A stretch of DNA of 48,451 nucleotides, from the NCBI RefSeq assembly GCF_031846515.1, contig NZ_JAVRHO010000025.1:1-48451 (forward strand). The letters run 5' to 3'. Source of the DNA: Autumnicola lenta. Lineage in GTDB: Bacteria; Bacteroidota; Bacteroidia; Flavobacteriales; Flavobacteriaceae. Below, in pieces: positions 16,978 through 26,286 of the stretch (position 1 is the first letter of the stretch; each line of letters begins with the position of its first letter). The notes beneath the pieces were generated by a model. The model did not search any database, was not told where the DNA came from, and saw nothing but the letters and a program-made list of their open reading frames with translations. The translations under genes were made by a program, and so were the position numbers.

Positions 16978-18474
16978 ATGTATTTTTTAGGAATAGATCT
17001 AGGTAGCTCTTCGATTAAAGTATCGATTCTGGATGCAGAAAAGGGTAAGATAATTGCGGCGGCTACGGTACCGGAGTTTGAGATGGAAATTATGGCACCC
17101 AAGTTTGATTGGGCTGAACAAAACCCGGAAGTTTGGTGGGGTTATGTTAAGGATGGTCTTCACGAACTAAAGAATAAATACCATATCAACCTGAAAAAGG
17201 TTAATGGAATTGGTATAGCCTATCAGATGCACGGTCTGGTTCTAACAGATGAGAATTTGGAGCCGGTAAGACCTTCAATTATTTGGTGTGATAGTAGGGC
17301 TGTAGAGGTAGGTAACGAAGCATTTGCGGCCATAGGTAAAGAAAATTGCCAAAGGCAAATCTTAGGTAGCCCGGGTAACTTTACTGCTTCAAAACTGAAA
17401 TGGGTCAAGCAAAATGAGCCTGAAGTTTATGCAAAGGCAAAGTATATGATGCTGCCGGGGGACTTTATAGCTGCAAAACTCTCTGGCATCCCCCAAACGA
17501 CTACTTCAGGCTTGTCTGAGGCAGCTTTGTGGGATTTTCCTAAAGGCAAATTGGCTACGGAGGTATTAGAGAAAATGGGATTATCTGAGGAGTACATTCC
17601 GGAGATTGTCCCAAATTTCGGTCGCCAGGCAAAGGTGAATTCAAAAGTAGCTGAAGAACTGGGTCTTAACCCGGAGGCCATGATCACTTATCGGGCAGGT
17701 GATCAACCTAATAATGCCCTATCCCTGAATGTTTTAAATCCGGGTGAAATAGCTACCACAGCAGGTACTTCTGCAGTAATTTATGCTGTAACAGATAAGG
17801 ATATTTATGATGAACAGAATAGGGTAAATACCTTTTTACACGTAAATAGTACTGAAGATCAAAAGCGGAATGGGATTTTAGGAATCATCAATGGATCAGG
17901 AATTCTTTATCAATGGCTTCGGAAGACGATATCTTTAGGAAAAGAAGAACTTGTTGATTATGACCTGCTTAACGAAGCAGCTGGAAAAGTTCCGCCGGGG
18001 AGTGAAAACCTGAGATTTTATCCATTTGGAAATGGGGCGGAAAGAATATTCAATAATAAAAAGGTAAACTCCGGAATTGAGAACCTCAACTTTAATATAC
18101 ATCAGCCTTCACATCTTATACGTTCTGCGTGCGAAGGTATTGTGTTTGCCATGAACTATGGTTTTGATGTAATGAAGTCCCTGGGAACTTCTGGGGAAGT
18201 AGTTAGGGCAGGAAAAGGAAACCTTTTTCTTAGTCCTGTATTTAGGGAGATATTCTGTAATACCACGCAGGCAAAGCTGGAGCTTTATAATACCTCGGGG
18301 GCAGAAGGGGCAGCACGGGGTGCGGCTTATGGTTATGGATATTTTAGCAACCTGGAGGAAACTTTTGGAGATCTGGAGATCGTGGAGCGAATGGAACCTA
18401 ATAACGAACTTTCATCCCGGTACCAGGAAATTTATGCACAATGGAAGGAAAATATTAAAATAGAAAAGGAATAA
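16978..18474 (+). CDS. xylB: Xylulokinase
   Basis: FGGY-family kinase of 498 residues that phosphorylates D-xylulose to xylulose-5-phosphate. The ATG at 16978 gives the expected N-terminus MYFLGIDLGSSSIKVSILD (phosphate-binding loop); the frame stays open upstream over the xylE end, but not with a plausible start. Landmarks: AYQMHGLVL, WCDSRA, the catalytic base Asp242 in TYRAGDQPNNALS, and GTSAVIYAV plus RSACEGIVFAMNYG in the C-terminal ATPase half. Three bases separate it from xylA, so translation is probably coupled. Confidence 0.95.
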   Translation: MYFLGIDLGSSSIKVSILDAEKGKIIAAATVPEFEMEIMAPKFDWAEQNPEVWWGYVKDGLHELKNKYHINLKKVNGIGIAYQMHGLVLTDENLEPVRPSIIWCDSRAVEVGNEAFAAIGKENCQRQILGSPGNFTASKLKWVKQNEPEVYAKAKYMMLPGDFIAAKLSGIPQTTTSGLSEAALWDFPKGKLATEVLEKMGLSEEYIPEIVPNFGRQAKVNSKVAEELGLNPEAMITYRAGDQPNNALSLNVLNPGEIATTAGTSAVIYAVTDKDIYDEQNRVNTFLHVNSTEDQKRNGILGIINGSGILYQWLRKTISLGKEELVDYDLLNEAAGKVPPGSENLRFYPFGNGAERIFNNKKVNSGIENLNFNIHQPSHLIRSACEGIVFAMNYGFDVMKSLGTSGEVVRAGKGNLFLSPVFREIFCNTTQAKLELYNTSGAEGAARGAAYGYGYFSNLEETFGDLEIVERMEPNNELSSRYQEIYAQWKENIKIEKE

Positions 18475-18477
18475 ATT

Positions 18478-19797
18478 ATGAAATCAAAAAGTGAATTTTT
18501 TAAGGACATTGATCAAATCAAGTATGAGGGCAGGGACAGTGATAATCCTTTAGCTTTTAAATGGTATGATGAGAATAAAGTTGTGGCAGGAAAAACGCTT
18601 AAAGAGCATATGAGGTTTGCTACAGCGTACTGGCACACATTTAATAATACAGGGAGTGATCCTTTTGGTCCTGGTACAGAAACATTTGAGTGGGATAAGA
18701 GTGACGATCCTATAACCCGTGCAAAAGATAAAATGGATGCGGCTTTTGAATTTATGACAAAGCTGGGAACGCCTTATTACTGCTTTCATGATGTAGATGT
18801 GGTGGATGAAGCTCCTACTCTTGCCGAGTTTGAGAAAAGACTGCAGACTATGGTGGAGTATGCAAAACAGAAGCAGCAGGAATCCGGGATAAAGCTTTTA
18901 TGGGGAACTTCAAACCTGTTTAGCAATCCTCGTTACATGAATGGTGCAGCCACTAATCCTAATTTCGACGTGCTTGCCTATGCCGGTGCACAAGCGAAAA
19001 TTGCCCTGGACGCAACTATAGCTCTTGGAGGAGAAAATTATGTTTTCTGGGGTGGTCGTGAAGGCTATATGAGCCTTTTAAATACAGATATGAAAAGAGA
19101 GCAGGAACATCTGGGACGTTTTCTCAACACCTGTAAAGATTATGCCAGAAGCCAGGGATTCAAGGGTTCTTTCTTTATTGAGCCGAAACCAATGGAGCCA
19201 ACAAAGCATCAATATGATTTTGATGCAGCTACTTCTCTTCATTTTATCAATCAGCATGGTTTGGAAAATGACTTTAAATTAAATCTTGAAGTAAATCACG
19301 GAACTCTTGCTGGGCACACATTTGAACATGAACTTCAGGTTGCAGTTGATGCCGGTATGTTGGGAAGTATAGATGCCAACCGGGGGGATTACCAGAATGG
19401 TTGGGATACAGATCAGTTTCCTATAGATCTTTATGAAATCACTCAGGCTATGCTTATCATCCTTGAAGGTGGAGGGATCCAGGGCGGAGGAATTAATTTT
19501 GATGCTAAAGTAAGGCGTAATTCAACCGATCTTGAAGATAAATTTATAGCTCACGTTGCGGGAATGGATATTTTTGCCAGAGGTCTTATTTGTGCTGACA
19601 ATATTTTGCAAAATTCACAGTATAAGAAGCTTCGAGAAGATCGCTATTCTTCGTTCGACAGCGGTAACGGAGCAAAATTTGAAAAAGGTGAACTATCTCT
19701 TGAGGATTTGAGTAAAATTGCAAGAGAAGTAGGAGAGCCTCAACAACGAAGCGGAAAACAGGAATTGTTTGAACAGATTATTGCTAATTCATTTTAA
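18478..19797 (+). CDS. xylA: Xylose isomerase
   Basis: Cytoplasmic enzyme of 439 residues converting D-xylose to D-xylulose; length and motifs fit the long (class II) isomerases. Visible active-site pieces are FATAYWHTFNNTGSDPFG, the catalytic His104 in YYCFHDVDVV, WGGREGYMSLLNTD, the metal ligand Glu in IEPKPMEPTKHQYDFD, LEVNHGTLAGHTFEHEL and GSIDANRGD. Third gene of xylEBA; a strong hairpin follows 10 bases after the stop. Confidence 0.97.
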   Translation: MKSKSEFFKDIDQIKYEGRDSDNPLAFKWYDENKVVAGKTLKEHMRFATAYWHTFNNTGSDPFGPGTETFEWDKSDDPITRAKDKMDAAFEFMTKLGTPYYCFHDVDVVDEAPTLAEFEKRLQTMVEYAKQKQQESGIKLLWGTSNLFSNPRYMNGAATNPNFDVLAYAGAQAKIALDATIALGGENYVFWGGREGYMSLLNTDMKREQEHLGRFLNTCKDYARSQGFKGSFFIEPKPMEPTKHQYDFDAATSLHFINQHGLENDFKLNLEVNHGTLAGHTFEHELQVAVDAGMLGSIDANRGDYQNGWDTDQFPIDLYEITQAMLIILEGGGIQGGGINFDAKVRRNSTDLEDKFIAHVAGMDIFARGLICADNILQNSQYKKLREDRYSSFDSGNGAKFEKGELSLEDLSKIAREVGEPQQRSGKQELFEQIIANSF

Positions 19798-19807
19798 AAA
19801 ATTTAAG

Positions 19808-19839
19808 CGGTTCATCCCGATTTTTTTCGGGATGAACCG
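19808..19839 (+). terminator. Strong intrinsic terminator after xylA
   Basis: Perfect 13-base arms (CGGTTCATCCCGA at 19808 and its complement ending at 19839) around a six-T loop, followed by a T-rich stretch. Only 25 bases remain before the next gene, a GH10 xylanase. Confidence 0.85.
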
Positions 19840-19864
19840 ATCTTATTTTTAAAAAACATATGCT

Positions 19865-21031
19865 ATGAAAAATAATTTAATCAAACTACTCTTTTGCTTT
19901 CTTGTAGTTTCGTGTAGTACAGATGATGATGTGACAAACGGTCCTAAAGTAGGGGGACCTACAGATCCGAAAGATCCTGTGGATGGTGGAAATACAAATG
20001 ATCCTTTTTTATATAGTGCTACTGAGAATCTTAAAGATATAGCAGATTTTCCGATAGGGAACATAGTCTCTGCAAACAGATTAGCCTCTACGTCTGCAAC
20101 AAATCAGAAATTTAAAGAGGTTCTAAGTCAGGAATTCAATAGTATCACAGCAGAAAATGATATGAAGATGGCAAACATTTTCAGAGGTCCCGGTGATTAT
20201 GATTTTAGTGATGGAGATGCTATCGTAGCCTATGCAAAGGAAAATGGTTTTAGGGTACATGGTCATACGCTGGTGTGGCACCAGTCCATTCCCTCCTGGC
20301 TGCAAAATTTTGAGGGTACAGATGAGGAATTTGAAAATCTTATTGAGGATTATGTTAAAGCAACGGTTTCTCATTTTGCCCAGGAAAAGATGAGCTTCAA
20401 CGGAGAGGAAGTTCCTGTGGTGGCAAGTTGGGATGTGGTGAATGAAGTCTGGGATGGATCATCTCTGAGAAATTCTCTTTTCCGTCAAAGAATGGGTGAT
20501 GATTACACTGCCAAACTTTTTACCTGGGCGCGCGACGCCGATCCCGATGTCAGATTATTTTACAACGATTATAATATTGCAGGAGAACCTTCAAAAAGAA
20601 ATGCGATCCTAAACATGGTAAACAATTTTAAAAGTAACAATGTACCAATTGACGGTATAGGAATGCAAATGCATTTAAATCACAACTGGCCGGTTGATGA
20701 CCTTTCGACAGCTATTCAGGATGTTGCCGCTACAGGTCTATTGGTCCATGTTTCAGAATTGGACGTAAAAGTAAATTATGATGATCAGATCTCTCAACTT
20801 ACCGAAGAACGTGCACAAGCGCAGGAAGAGCAGTACCAACGTGCTGCCTATAATTATACCCAATTGGTACCTGCAGATCAGCAATACGGAATTACAATTT
20901 GGGGCTTTCGAGATCAGGATAGCTGGTTATATGAGGGAGGTTCAGATTGGGCTCTGCTATATGACGAGGATTTCAATACTAAAGTTGCTCATAGAGGACT
21001 TGTGACTGGCCTAAGAGGTGAAGCTCCATAG
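19865..21031 (+). CDS. GH10 endo-1,4-beta-xylanase, surface-type lipoprotein
   Basis: Lipoprotein of 388 residues with a short signal and lipobox Cys17 (LVVSC) followed by STDDD, an acidic pattern that resembles the surface-export signal described for Bacteroidota lipoproteins. A flexible Gly/Pro/Asp linker (about 25-48) precedes one GH10 barrel. Landmarks: ITAENDMKMAN near residue 94, VHGHTLVWHQSIPSW near 131, acid/base Glu194 in WDVVNEVWDG, nucleophile Glu298 in HVSELDVKV, and TIWGFRDQDSWLYEGG at the end of the barrel. It follows xylEBA but is separated by a strong hairpin with no room for an obvious promoter, so its expression may depend on read-through. Confidence 0.95.
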   Translation: MKNNLIKLLFCFLVVSCSTDDDVTNGPKVGGPTDPKDPVDGGNTNDPFLYSATENLKDIADFPIGNIVSANRLASTSATNQKFKEVLSQEFNSITAENDMKMANIFRGPGDYDFSDGDAIVAYAKENGFRVHGHTLVWHQSIPSWLQNFEGTDEEFENLIEDYVKATVSHFAQEKMSFNGEEVPVVASWDVVNEVWDGSSLRNSLFRQRMGDDYTAKLFTWARDADPDVRLFYNDYNIAGEPSKRNAILNMVNNFKSNNVPIDGIGMQMHLNHNWPVDDLSTAIQDVAATGLLVHVSELDVKVNYDDQISQLTEERAQAQEEQYQRAAYNYTQLVPADQQYGITIWGFRDQDSWLYEGGSDWALLYDEDFNTKVAHRGLVTGLRGEAP

Positions 21032-21065
21032 TTCCTTAGTACCGCTGCTCCTCTGGTAAGAACAA

Positions 21066-21155
21066 TCAACCCGCCATAGCGGATTTTTCGTCTATCAATT
21101 TCTTAATATCTTCAACAGTTCGTAGAAGCCAAAATGTATGAGCCAAAAACTCTGA
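21066..21155 (-). pseudogene. Unidentified coding-like remnant
   Basis: A minus-strand frame reads 29 residues with a plausible helical end (FWLLRTVEDIKKLIDEKSAM, then AG and a stop at 21066). Upstream in the same frame come two stops within 22 bases and then more open sequence. This looks like the decayed end of a protein rather than random sequence, perhaps from a mobile element, but I do not recognise the family. Confidence 0.3.
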
Positions 21156-21605
21156 TCATAACAAAACCAGATGTTGCTAAGGAGTACTGTTCGCATTTCC
21201 ACGCGTTTTCGCAGTTGAGTATATCTTAGGGAGACGAAAAAAGTGGGTACTGTTGAAGCTATTTGAAGTTTTTTAGTTAAAATAAGATAGCCCGGTTTTC
21301 ACAAGCTTAATCCAAACCTTTTTTTTATTAATAACTATTTTAGTTTTTGCTTAGTTCCTTCACCCGTGTTCTTTACATAAGAATGCAATCTTAGAAAGCC
21401 GTTTTTCATTAAAATTCTATGTTTTCAATATTATCTTGTAAATGGTGATCAACTAAAACCCCTCGATATTGAGTTCTTTTTTTTCGGATTTAAATGAATG
21501 TGTGGTTTTCGGTGCCGGAAGAGCTCGGAATTGTAAAGCCTGTCTTGACTTAGCACTATTTATCAAGCTAATTGTATGGTAATATGTGTATTAGGCAAAT
21601 TCAGC

Positions 21606-21636
21606 TTTTATGAAGGTGTGATTTTTACTACTTTTG
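21606..21636 (+). promoter_or_regulatory. Promoter of the first CRTAC1-type gene
   Basis: TACTTTTG (21629-21636) is an exact TAnnTTTG match; TTTT (21606-21609) stands 19 bases upstream as an imperfect -33 element. The start codon is about 97 bases downstream. Confidence 0.5.
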
Positions 21637-21732
21637 TAGCATATTTTTATAATTTAAATGGCTAGCCAGGAATTCTGGAGTACGTCCTTGACTCCTTTAT
21701 AAAATGATTTAAATTTCCAATAATATTTCAAA

Positions 21733-24003
21733 ATGCTGAGTTGTTATAATATCAGAATTTTTCAATTTTCAATTTTGGTTTCCCTAATGCTTTCTAGTTG
21801 CGTGGACTCTGAAAGAAACGAGGATTCGAATATTATTGACGGCCAAATTCGAAATACCTCAGAAGAAAATTCAACTGAGTATATGATTCAGGATATTAAG
21901 CAAAGAGTAGCAGCTATTAATATAGAAACTGTTCCTTATATATTAAATAATAAGAAAGTAACTATTTTAGAAAGAAAAGTACAATTAGCCAGGGGGAATG
22001 AAAAATTAAATTTGCTGTTGACTTATGGTTTAGAATTACTAAATGCTGGAAAAACCGAAGAATCAATTGCTGTGTTAGATCATGTATTGGAGATCATAGA
22101 AGATACAAATGTACGCTCAAAAGCTGAACTATTATACTTTATTAAAAAGCAACTTGCCATTGCTTATATGCGAAAAGCAGAACAGGATAATTGTATAGCA
22201 AATCATAACGAAGAATCATGTATTATTCCCTTAACTAGAAAAGCGCAGCATGTAGTAAAGGATGGTGCTCAGCAGTCAATAGTTTTACTTAAGGAACTAC
22301 TTGCTTTAAATCCTAATGATTTAGAATCCCAGTACTTACTGAATATTGCAAGCATGACCTTAGGTCAGTACCCGGAAAATGTACCAGAAGAGTTCAGAAT
22401 TCCTGAATCCTATTTTTCCGATACCGCAGAATTTCCACGTTTTACAGATGTTGCCATGTCTTTAGGAGTTGACGTAAATATGAAATCTGGCGGGACTTGT
22501 GTAGATGACTTCAGCGGAGACGGATACTTAGACATTATTGCATCCTCTTGGGGTTTTAACGACCAGATCAGGTATTTCGAAAATGATGGAATGGGTGGTT
22601 TTACTGACCGAACGAGCGATTCAGGACTAGAAGGTGTTACAGGAGGACTGAATTTGAGACATGCAGATTTTAATAATGACGGGCATTTGGATTTTATAAT
22701 TTTAAGAGGTGCCTGGTTGTCTGTATTTGGTGAAATTCCTAATTCCTTGATGCGAAATAATGGAGATGGGACATTTACCGATGTTACTAAAGCCGCCGGT
22801 ATTTATTCACTGAATCCTACGCAAACTGCTGTTTGGGTGGATATTAATCTGGACGGCTGGCTCGATTTATTTGTAGCCAATGAATGGACAGAGGCTAAGC
22901 AAAGTTATTGCGAATTATTTTTAAATAATGGGGATGGTACTTTTAAAAATATAGCCAAAGACGCGGGAATAACTGTTCCCGGATACTTCAAAGGAGTGGC
23001 AAGCGGGGATATTAATAATGACTTATATCCCGATTTATATTTGTCTAATTATGATGGGCCAAATACTTTGTACATTAATACTACTGAAGAAACCGGAAGA
23101 CCTTCTTTTAAAATAGCTGGTAATGCGGGGGTTTCTAATCCGAAATTAAGTTTCCCTACCTGGTTTTTTGATTACAATAATGATGGTTTTGAAGATATTT
23201 TTGTTTCGGGTTATTCTTCTTCGGAAATTTTGCCTTCTGAAATGATACTTAGAAACATTAAATCTGGATCTACAGAATACAGGCCTCTATTGTATCAAAA
23301 TAAAGGAGATAATACTTTTGAAGAGGTGTCTTTAGAAATGAATTTAACAGAGCCAATCGCTACAATGGGCTGTAATTTTGGTGATCTTGATAATGATGGT
23401 TTTTTAGATTTTTATTTAGCAACGGGAGATCCTGATTTTTTCTCTATTGTACCCAATAAAATGTATCATAATTTGAATGGGGAAAGCTTCGAAGATATTA
23501 CCTATAGCGGTGGTTTTGGACACATTCAAAAAGGACATGCCATCGGTTTTGGAGATTTAGACATGGATGGAGACCAGGATATTTATGCTGTTATGGGGGG
23601 AGCGGTTGAAGGTGACGTCTTTAGAAATTTACTATTTGAAAATCCTATTGGGAATAAGAACAACTGGATCAATATTGTTTTAGAAGGTAAAAAGAGTAAT
23701 CGCTCTGCTATTGGGGCCAAGATTGTCATCACAGTTGAAGAAGATAACCAGGAAAGAAAGATTTACAACACGGTTGACTCCGGAGCGAGTTTTGGGGGCA
23801 ATAGTTTAATGGCCGAAATTGGATTGGGAAAAGCCGCTGTTATAAAGAAAATTGAAATTCATTGGCCTCATTCTACTATGCCTATTTCTGTTTTTGAAAA
23901 CATTGCGGTCAATCAGAATATTAAAATAGTCGAAGGAGGAAAAATTCAGAAGCTCAATCTTCATGAGGTTTCATTAAAAAAAATACCTAAACACCAACAT
24001 TAG
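21733..24003 (+). CDS. CRTAC1-type lipoprotein with FG-GAP repeats and ASPIC/UnbV domain
   Basis: Lipoprotein of 756 residues, lipobox Cys23 (MLSSC). Residues about 50-215 are helical and look like tetratricopeptide-type repeats (LLTYGLELLNAGKTEESIAV). The rest is a beta-propeller of FG-GAP/VCBS blades, each with an Asp-rich calcium loop: DFSGDGYLD, DFNNDGHLD, DINLDGWLD, DYNNDGFED, DLDNDGFLD, DLDMDGDQD. The end is an ASPIC/UnbV domain (RSAIGAKIVITVEEDN; VIKKIEIHWP). Proteins of this type accompany SusCD loci in marine Bacteroidota, but their molecular role is not established; extracellular binding is the usual guess. No enzyme signature is seen. It has its own promoter and is separated from the xylose operon. 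Confidence 0.85.
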   Translation: MLSCYNIRIFQFSILVSLMLSSCVDSERNEDSNIIDGQIRNTSEENSTEYMIQDIKQRVAAINIETVPYILNNKKVTILERKVQLARGNEKLNLLLTYGLELLNAGKTEESIAVLDHVLEIIEDTNVRSKAELLYFIKKQLAIAYMRKAEQDNCIANHNEESCIIPLTRKAQHVVKDGAQQSIVLLKELLALNPNDLESQYLLNIASMTLGQYPENVPEEFRIPESYFSDTAEFPRFTDVAMSLGVDVNMKSGGTCVDDFSGDGYLDIIASSWGFNDQIRYFENDGMGGFTDRTSDSGLEGVTGGLNLRHADFNNDGHLDFIILRGAWLSVFGEIPNSLMRNNGDGTFTDVTKAAGIYSLNPTQTAVWVDINLDGWLDLFVANEWTEAKQSYCELFLNNGDGTFKNIAKDAGITVPGYFKGVASGDINNDLYPDLYLSNYDGPNTLYINTTEETGRPSFKIAGNAGVSNPKLSFPTWFFDYNNDGFEDIFVSGYSSSEILPSEMILRNIKSGSTEYRPLLYQNKGDNTFEEVSLEMNLTEPIATMGCNFGDLDNDGFLDFYLATGDPDFFSIVPNKMYHNLNGESFEDITYSGGFGHIQKGHAIGFGDLDMDGDQDIYAVMGGAVEGDVFRNLLFENPIGNKNNWINIVLEGKKSNRSAIGAKIVITVEEDNQERKIYNTVDSGASFGGNSLMAEIGLGKAAVIKKIEIHWPHSTMPISVFENIAVNQNIKIVEGGKIQKLNLHEVSLKKIPKHQH

Positions 24004-24390
24004 CTCCTGCTTCTTTTTAAGAATCTTAACTTTTATCCTTGTTTTGGCACAAAATAATAATTTTTGCCACTGGTCGTTATCTTATTCATGTCCTTTATAT
24101 TTCTTTGGGTAGAAGGGAGAATTCTTTAAAATTCCCAGAAAGAAAGGATCGGGTATATTTTCCAATTCGGCATTGTAAATATTTCGAAAGGTCAAAATTT
24201 CAAATATCCATTTCATTTATCCGTGTTAACTCAGCAGCATCATGGGTTCAATGGGCTATATTGAGAAGCTTTTGCTTTCAAAAATATCGGATTGTCTATT
24301 TTTGTTAATTTCATAGGCTAAAAATATTTTCGAAGACAAAAGGGCCATCATAAATGACAGCCTCTTCCTAAACACATTCAATATAACGTT
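24004..24390. other. Intergenic gap between convergent genes
   Basis: Holds a weak palindrome TTAAGAATCTTAA (24017-24029) that may end the rightward gene and the leftward terminator described next. An 89-codon open frame in between has no coding character. Nothing else is seen. Confidence 0.5.
24343..24362 (-). terminator. Intrinsic terminator of the TIG-CBM lipoprotein gene
   Basis: On the minus strand GGCTGTCA pairs with TGATGGCC (two G-T wobbles) around TTTA, followed by CTTTTGTC. It lies 28 bases past the stop of the gene ending at 24391. Confidence 0.55.
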
Positions 24391-25899
24391 TTATTCCGGG
24401 GGAGTTAAAAAACTTACATCATCTACAAAATAAACAGCGTCTTCAGTAGCTCCTAAGTCTAGAACAACACCAGTTTCTGTGCTATTTGCCGTTAGTTGCC
24501 ATTCAACTTTTTGCCATTCGGTTGTCACGGTAACATCTTCTTGATATTGTGCATCTCCATTACCAGTTGTGGACATTCTTATAGTACCACCATTACCTGC
24601 ACCCGGTGCAGCTTTCACCCATAAAGTTATCGTATATTCCACACCATCTTCTGTGGGAACAAGATCACTTGCTAATTGCGTTCTCCAGGGATCACTTCCA
24701 GCACCAACTGCTCTTAATGCTCTACTACCACTATGGACTTCATCAGCATTGGTTGTGGCGGTTAGTAAGTCAGCTCCATTCAATTTTGACCAGTTTGCAA
24801 ATTCATCTCCATCTCCTTCTTCAAATCCGCCGTTAAGCAAAAGCTCAGTAGGTTGGGGTCCGCCTAATCCAGTAGCAATTAATGTGATATTATCAACATA
24901 ATAGACAGCATCTGCAACAACACCTAAGTCCAATACAGCCCTTGTTTGTCCAGCATTTGCTGTAAACACCCACTCAATTTGCTGCCATTCAGAAGTTATG
25001 TCATAATTACCACTGTAGAGCGCATTAGGATTTGTGGAAAATCTTATGTTTCCACCAACTCCGGGAGTTCCCGGTTGTGCCTTTATCCACATAGACAGAG
25101 TATATTCGACACCAATTTCAGTATTTACAAGATCGCTTGCGAACTGAGTTCTCCAGGCATCACCACCAGCTCCTACTGCACGTAAAGATCTGCCAAAATA
25201 GGCTTCACTATCATTTGTGGTAGCAGTCATTTCATCACCACCATTAAATTTTGACCAATTTGTAAACTCATCTCCGTCACCTGATTCTAAATTTCCGTTC
25301 GGAAGTAGATTTTCACCGACATAAAATGTTCCTGGTGATGCTACCTCTCCACCATTTGTAACGACCATAATTGAAGCCGGTATATTTTGCTGAAGACCCG
25401 AGGGGACAGTTATGACTAATTCACTTGGTGTTGACGAAACAACAGGTGCTTCAACCTCTCCAATGGTTACGGACTGAAGATTATCCAGAGATGTTCCGGT
25501 TATTGTTACTTCTTCTCCTTCCTGTGCAGCGTTAGTTGATAACGATTTAATAATTGGGAATGGTCTTGCAATGACGTTTAAATCTGAGGTTACTATGTAA
25601 CCATCAGGCATAACCAGAGTCATAGTTTTTTGCCCAATATTTGTAGATGAAGGGATCGTGAAAGTTATTACATCCCCCTCTAATTGAAAGGGAATCTGAT
25701 CCTTTTCAAGAAAAACAAATAGAACTTCATTAAAGTTACTCCCTTGTACATTTACCTGGTCACCAGGAAAAATCTCATCTGGTTCCATACTATTAATAAC
25801 TACTTCGGGAGTAACAGAGTCGTCTTGTTCGCAACCTGTTGCAAAAACAATTATAATAATTGTCAGAAATAAACTTACAAATTTTGAAGGTTTTAACAT
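24391..25899 (-). CDS. Surface lipoprotein with two TIG domains and two tandem CBM4/9-like modules
   Basis: Lipoprotein of 502 residues: Cys23 (FATGC) followed by EQDDS suggests surface display. Two IPT/TIG immunoglobulin-like domains span about 32-110 and 113-195. Two closely related carbohydrate-binding-like modules follow (about 198-342 and 352-498); each begins LL.NG..E.GDGDEF.NWSK and ends DLG...DAVY.VD. They resemble the modules that interrupt the GH10 enzyme at 46212 and belong to the CBM4/9/22-like fold by eye. No catalytic domain is present. The expected role is holding xylan at the cell surface. The gene stands alone between two terminally oriented genes; a LacI-type operator lies about 370 bases upstream. 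Confidence 0.82.
   Translation of the reverse strand: MLKPSKFVSLFLTIIIIVFATGCEQDDSVTPEVVINSMEPDEIFPGDQVNVQGSNFNEVLFVFLEKDQIPFQLEGDVITFTIPSSTNIGQKTMTLVMPDGYIVTSDLNVIARPFPIIKSLSTNAAQEGEEVTITGTSLDNLQSVTIGEVEAPVVSSTPSELVITVPSGLQQNIPASIMVVTNGGEVASPGTFYVGENLLPNGNLESGDGDEFTNWSKFNGGDEMTATTNDSEAYFGRSLRAVGAGGDAWRTQFASDLVNTEIGVEYTLSMWIKAQPGTPGVGGNIRFSTNPNALYSGNYDITSEWQQIEWVFTANAGQTRAVLDLGVVADAVYYVDNITLIATGLGGPQPTELLLNGGFEEGDGDEFANWSKLNGADLLTATTNADEVHSGSRALRAVGAGSDPWRTQLASDLVPTEDGVEYTITLWVKAAPGAGNGGTIRMSTTGNGDAQYQEDVTVTTEWQKVEWQLTANSTETGVVLDLGATEDAVYFVDDVSFLTPPE
24406..25308 (-). repeat. Intragenic tandem duplication encoding the two CBM-like modules
   Basis: The segments 24406-24846 and 24874-25308 encode modules that align along their whole length. 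Both start with the same block and share the phrases SLRAVGAG/ALRAVGAG, WRTQ.ASDLV and VLDLG, so a duplication inside the gene is clear; the DNA has diverged mainly at third positions. Confidence 0.75.
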
Positions 25900-26012
25900 G
25901 GTTTTAGTTCATTAATTAGTATTATTCAAATAAGAAAATTAAACAGATCTTTTTATCTAAGTGGAAAATAGACTGTTGTGATTTATTTCTTCATCTATAA
26001 AAAATTCTTCAT

Positions 26013-26117
26013 TTACAGAAACATATTTTGGGCTATTATCATCTCTTTAGATTTTAATATCAATGGGTCATCATATTTAATAAAAGCATAGAAATCTTCA
26101 AAAATAGTAGTTGCCAT
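26013..26117 (-). CDS. Possible small protein or gene remnant (34 aa)
   Basis: Starts MATTIFEDFYAFIKYDD and ends AQNMFL. The residue choice looks coding-like, and a second frame after the stop continues with acidic residues (NEEFFIDEEINH), which would fit either a short leader peptide or a frameshifted remnant. It lies between the operator at 26271 and the TIG-CBM gene. No family is recognised. Confidence 0.25.
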   Translation of the reverse strand: MATTIFEDFYAFIKYDDPLILKSKEMIIAQNMFL

Positions 26118-26270
26118 TATTATTTTACAATAACTGTAAAGGGATTAGGTGCCTCTAATTGTTCACAAATAAACATATATATTGGTGTAGTTCTGAAAAA
26201 ATAAAAGAAAATTGAAACCAATTACTGCTCAGAACTTAACATATGATAAATATACGCAATAAATGTTACG

Positions 26271-26286
26271 ACACAATCGATTGCGT
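26271..26286. promoter_or_regulatory. LacI-family operator, site 2
   Basis: ACACAATCGATTGCGT differs from site 1 (10676) at only two positions and keeps the CAATCG core. It lies upstream of the leftward TIG-CBM lipoprotein gene and links it to the xylan regulon. Confidence 0.7.

Larger units (their letters stand above)
21032..21732. other. 700-base gene-poor gap with possible gene remnants
   Basis: No intact gene is seen. A short stem CCGC-CATA-GCGG followed by ATTTTTCG (21071-21088) could terminate the GH10 transcript. The left part has coding-like scraps on the minus strand (see the next entry); the right part is AT-rich and contains the promoter of the next gene. Confidence 0.5.

Noticed and set aside
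24039..24308. 89-codon open frame between the CRTAC1 and TIG-CBM genes
   Set aside because: Composition rich in Phe, Ile, Arg and Ser without any motif, in a gap between convergent gene ends; no coding character.
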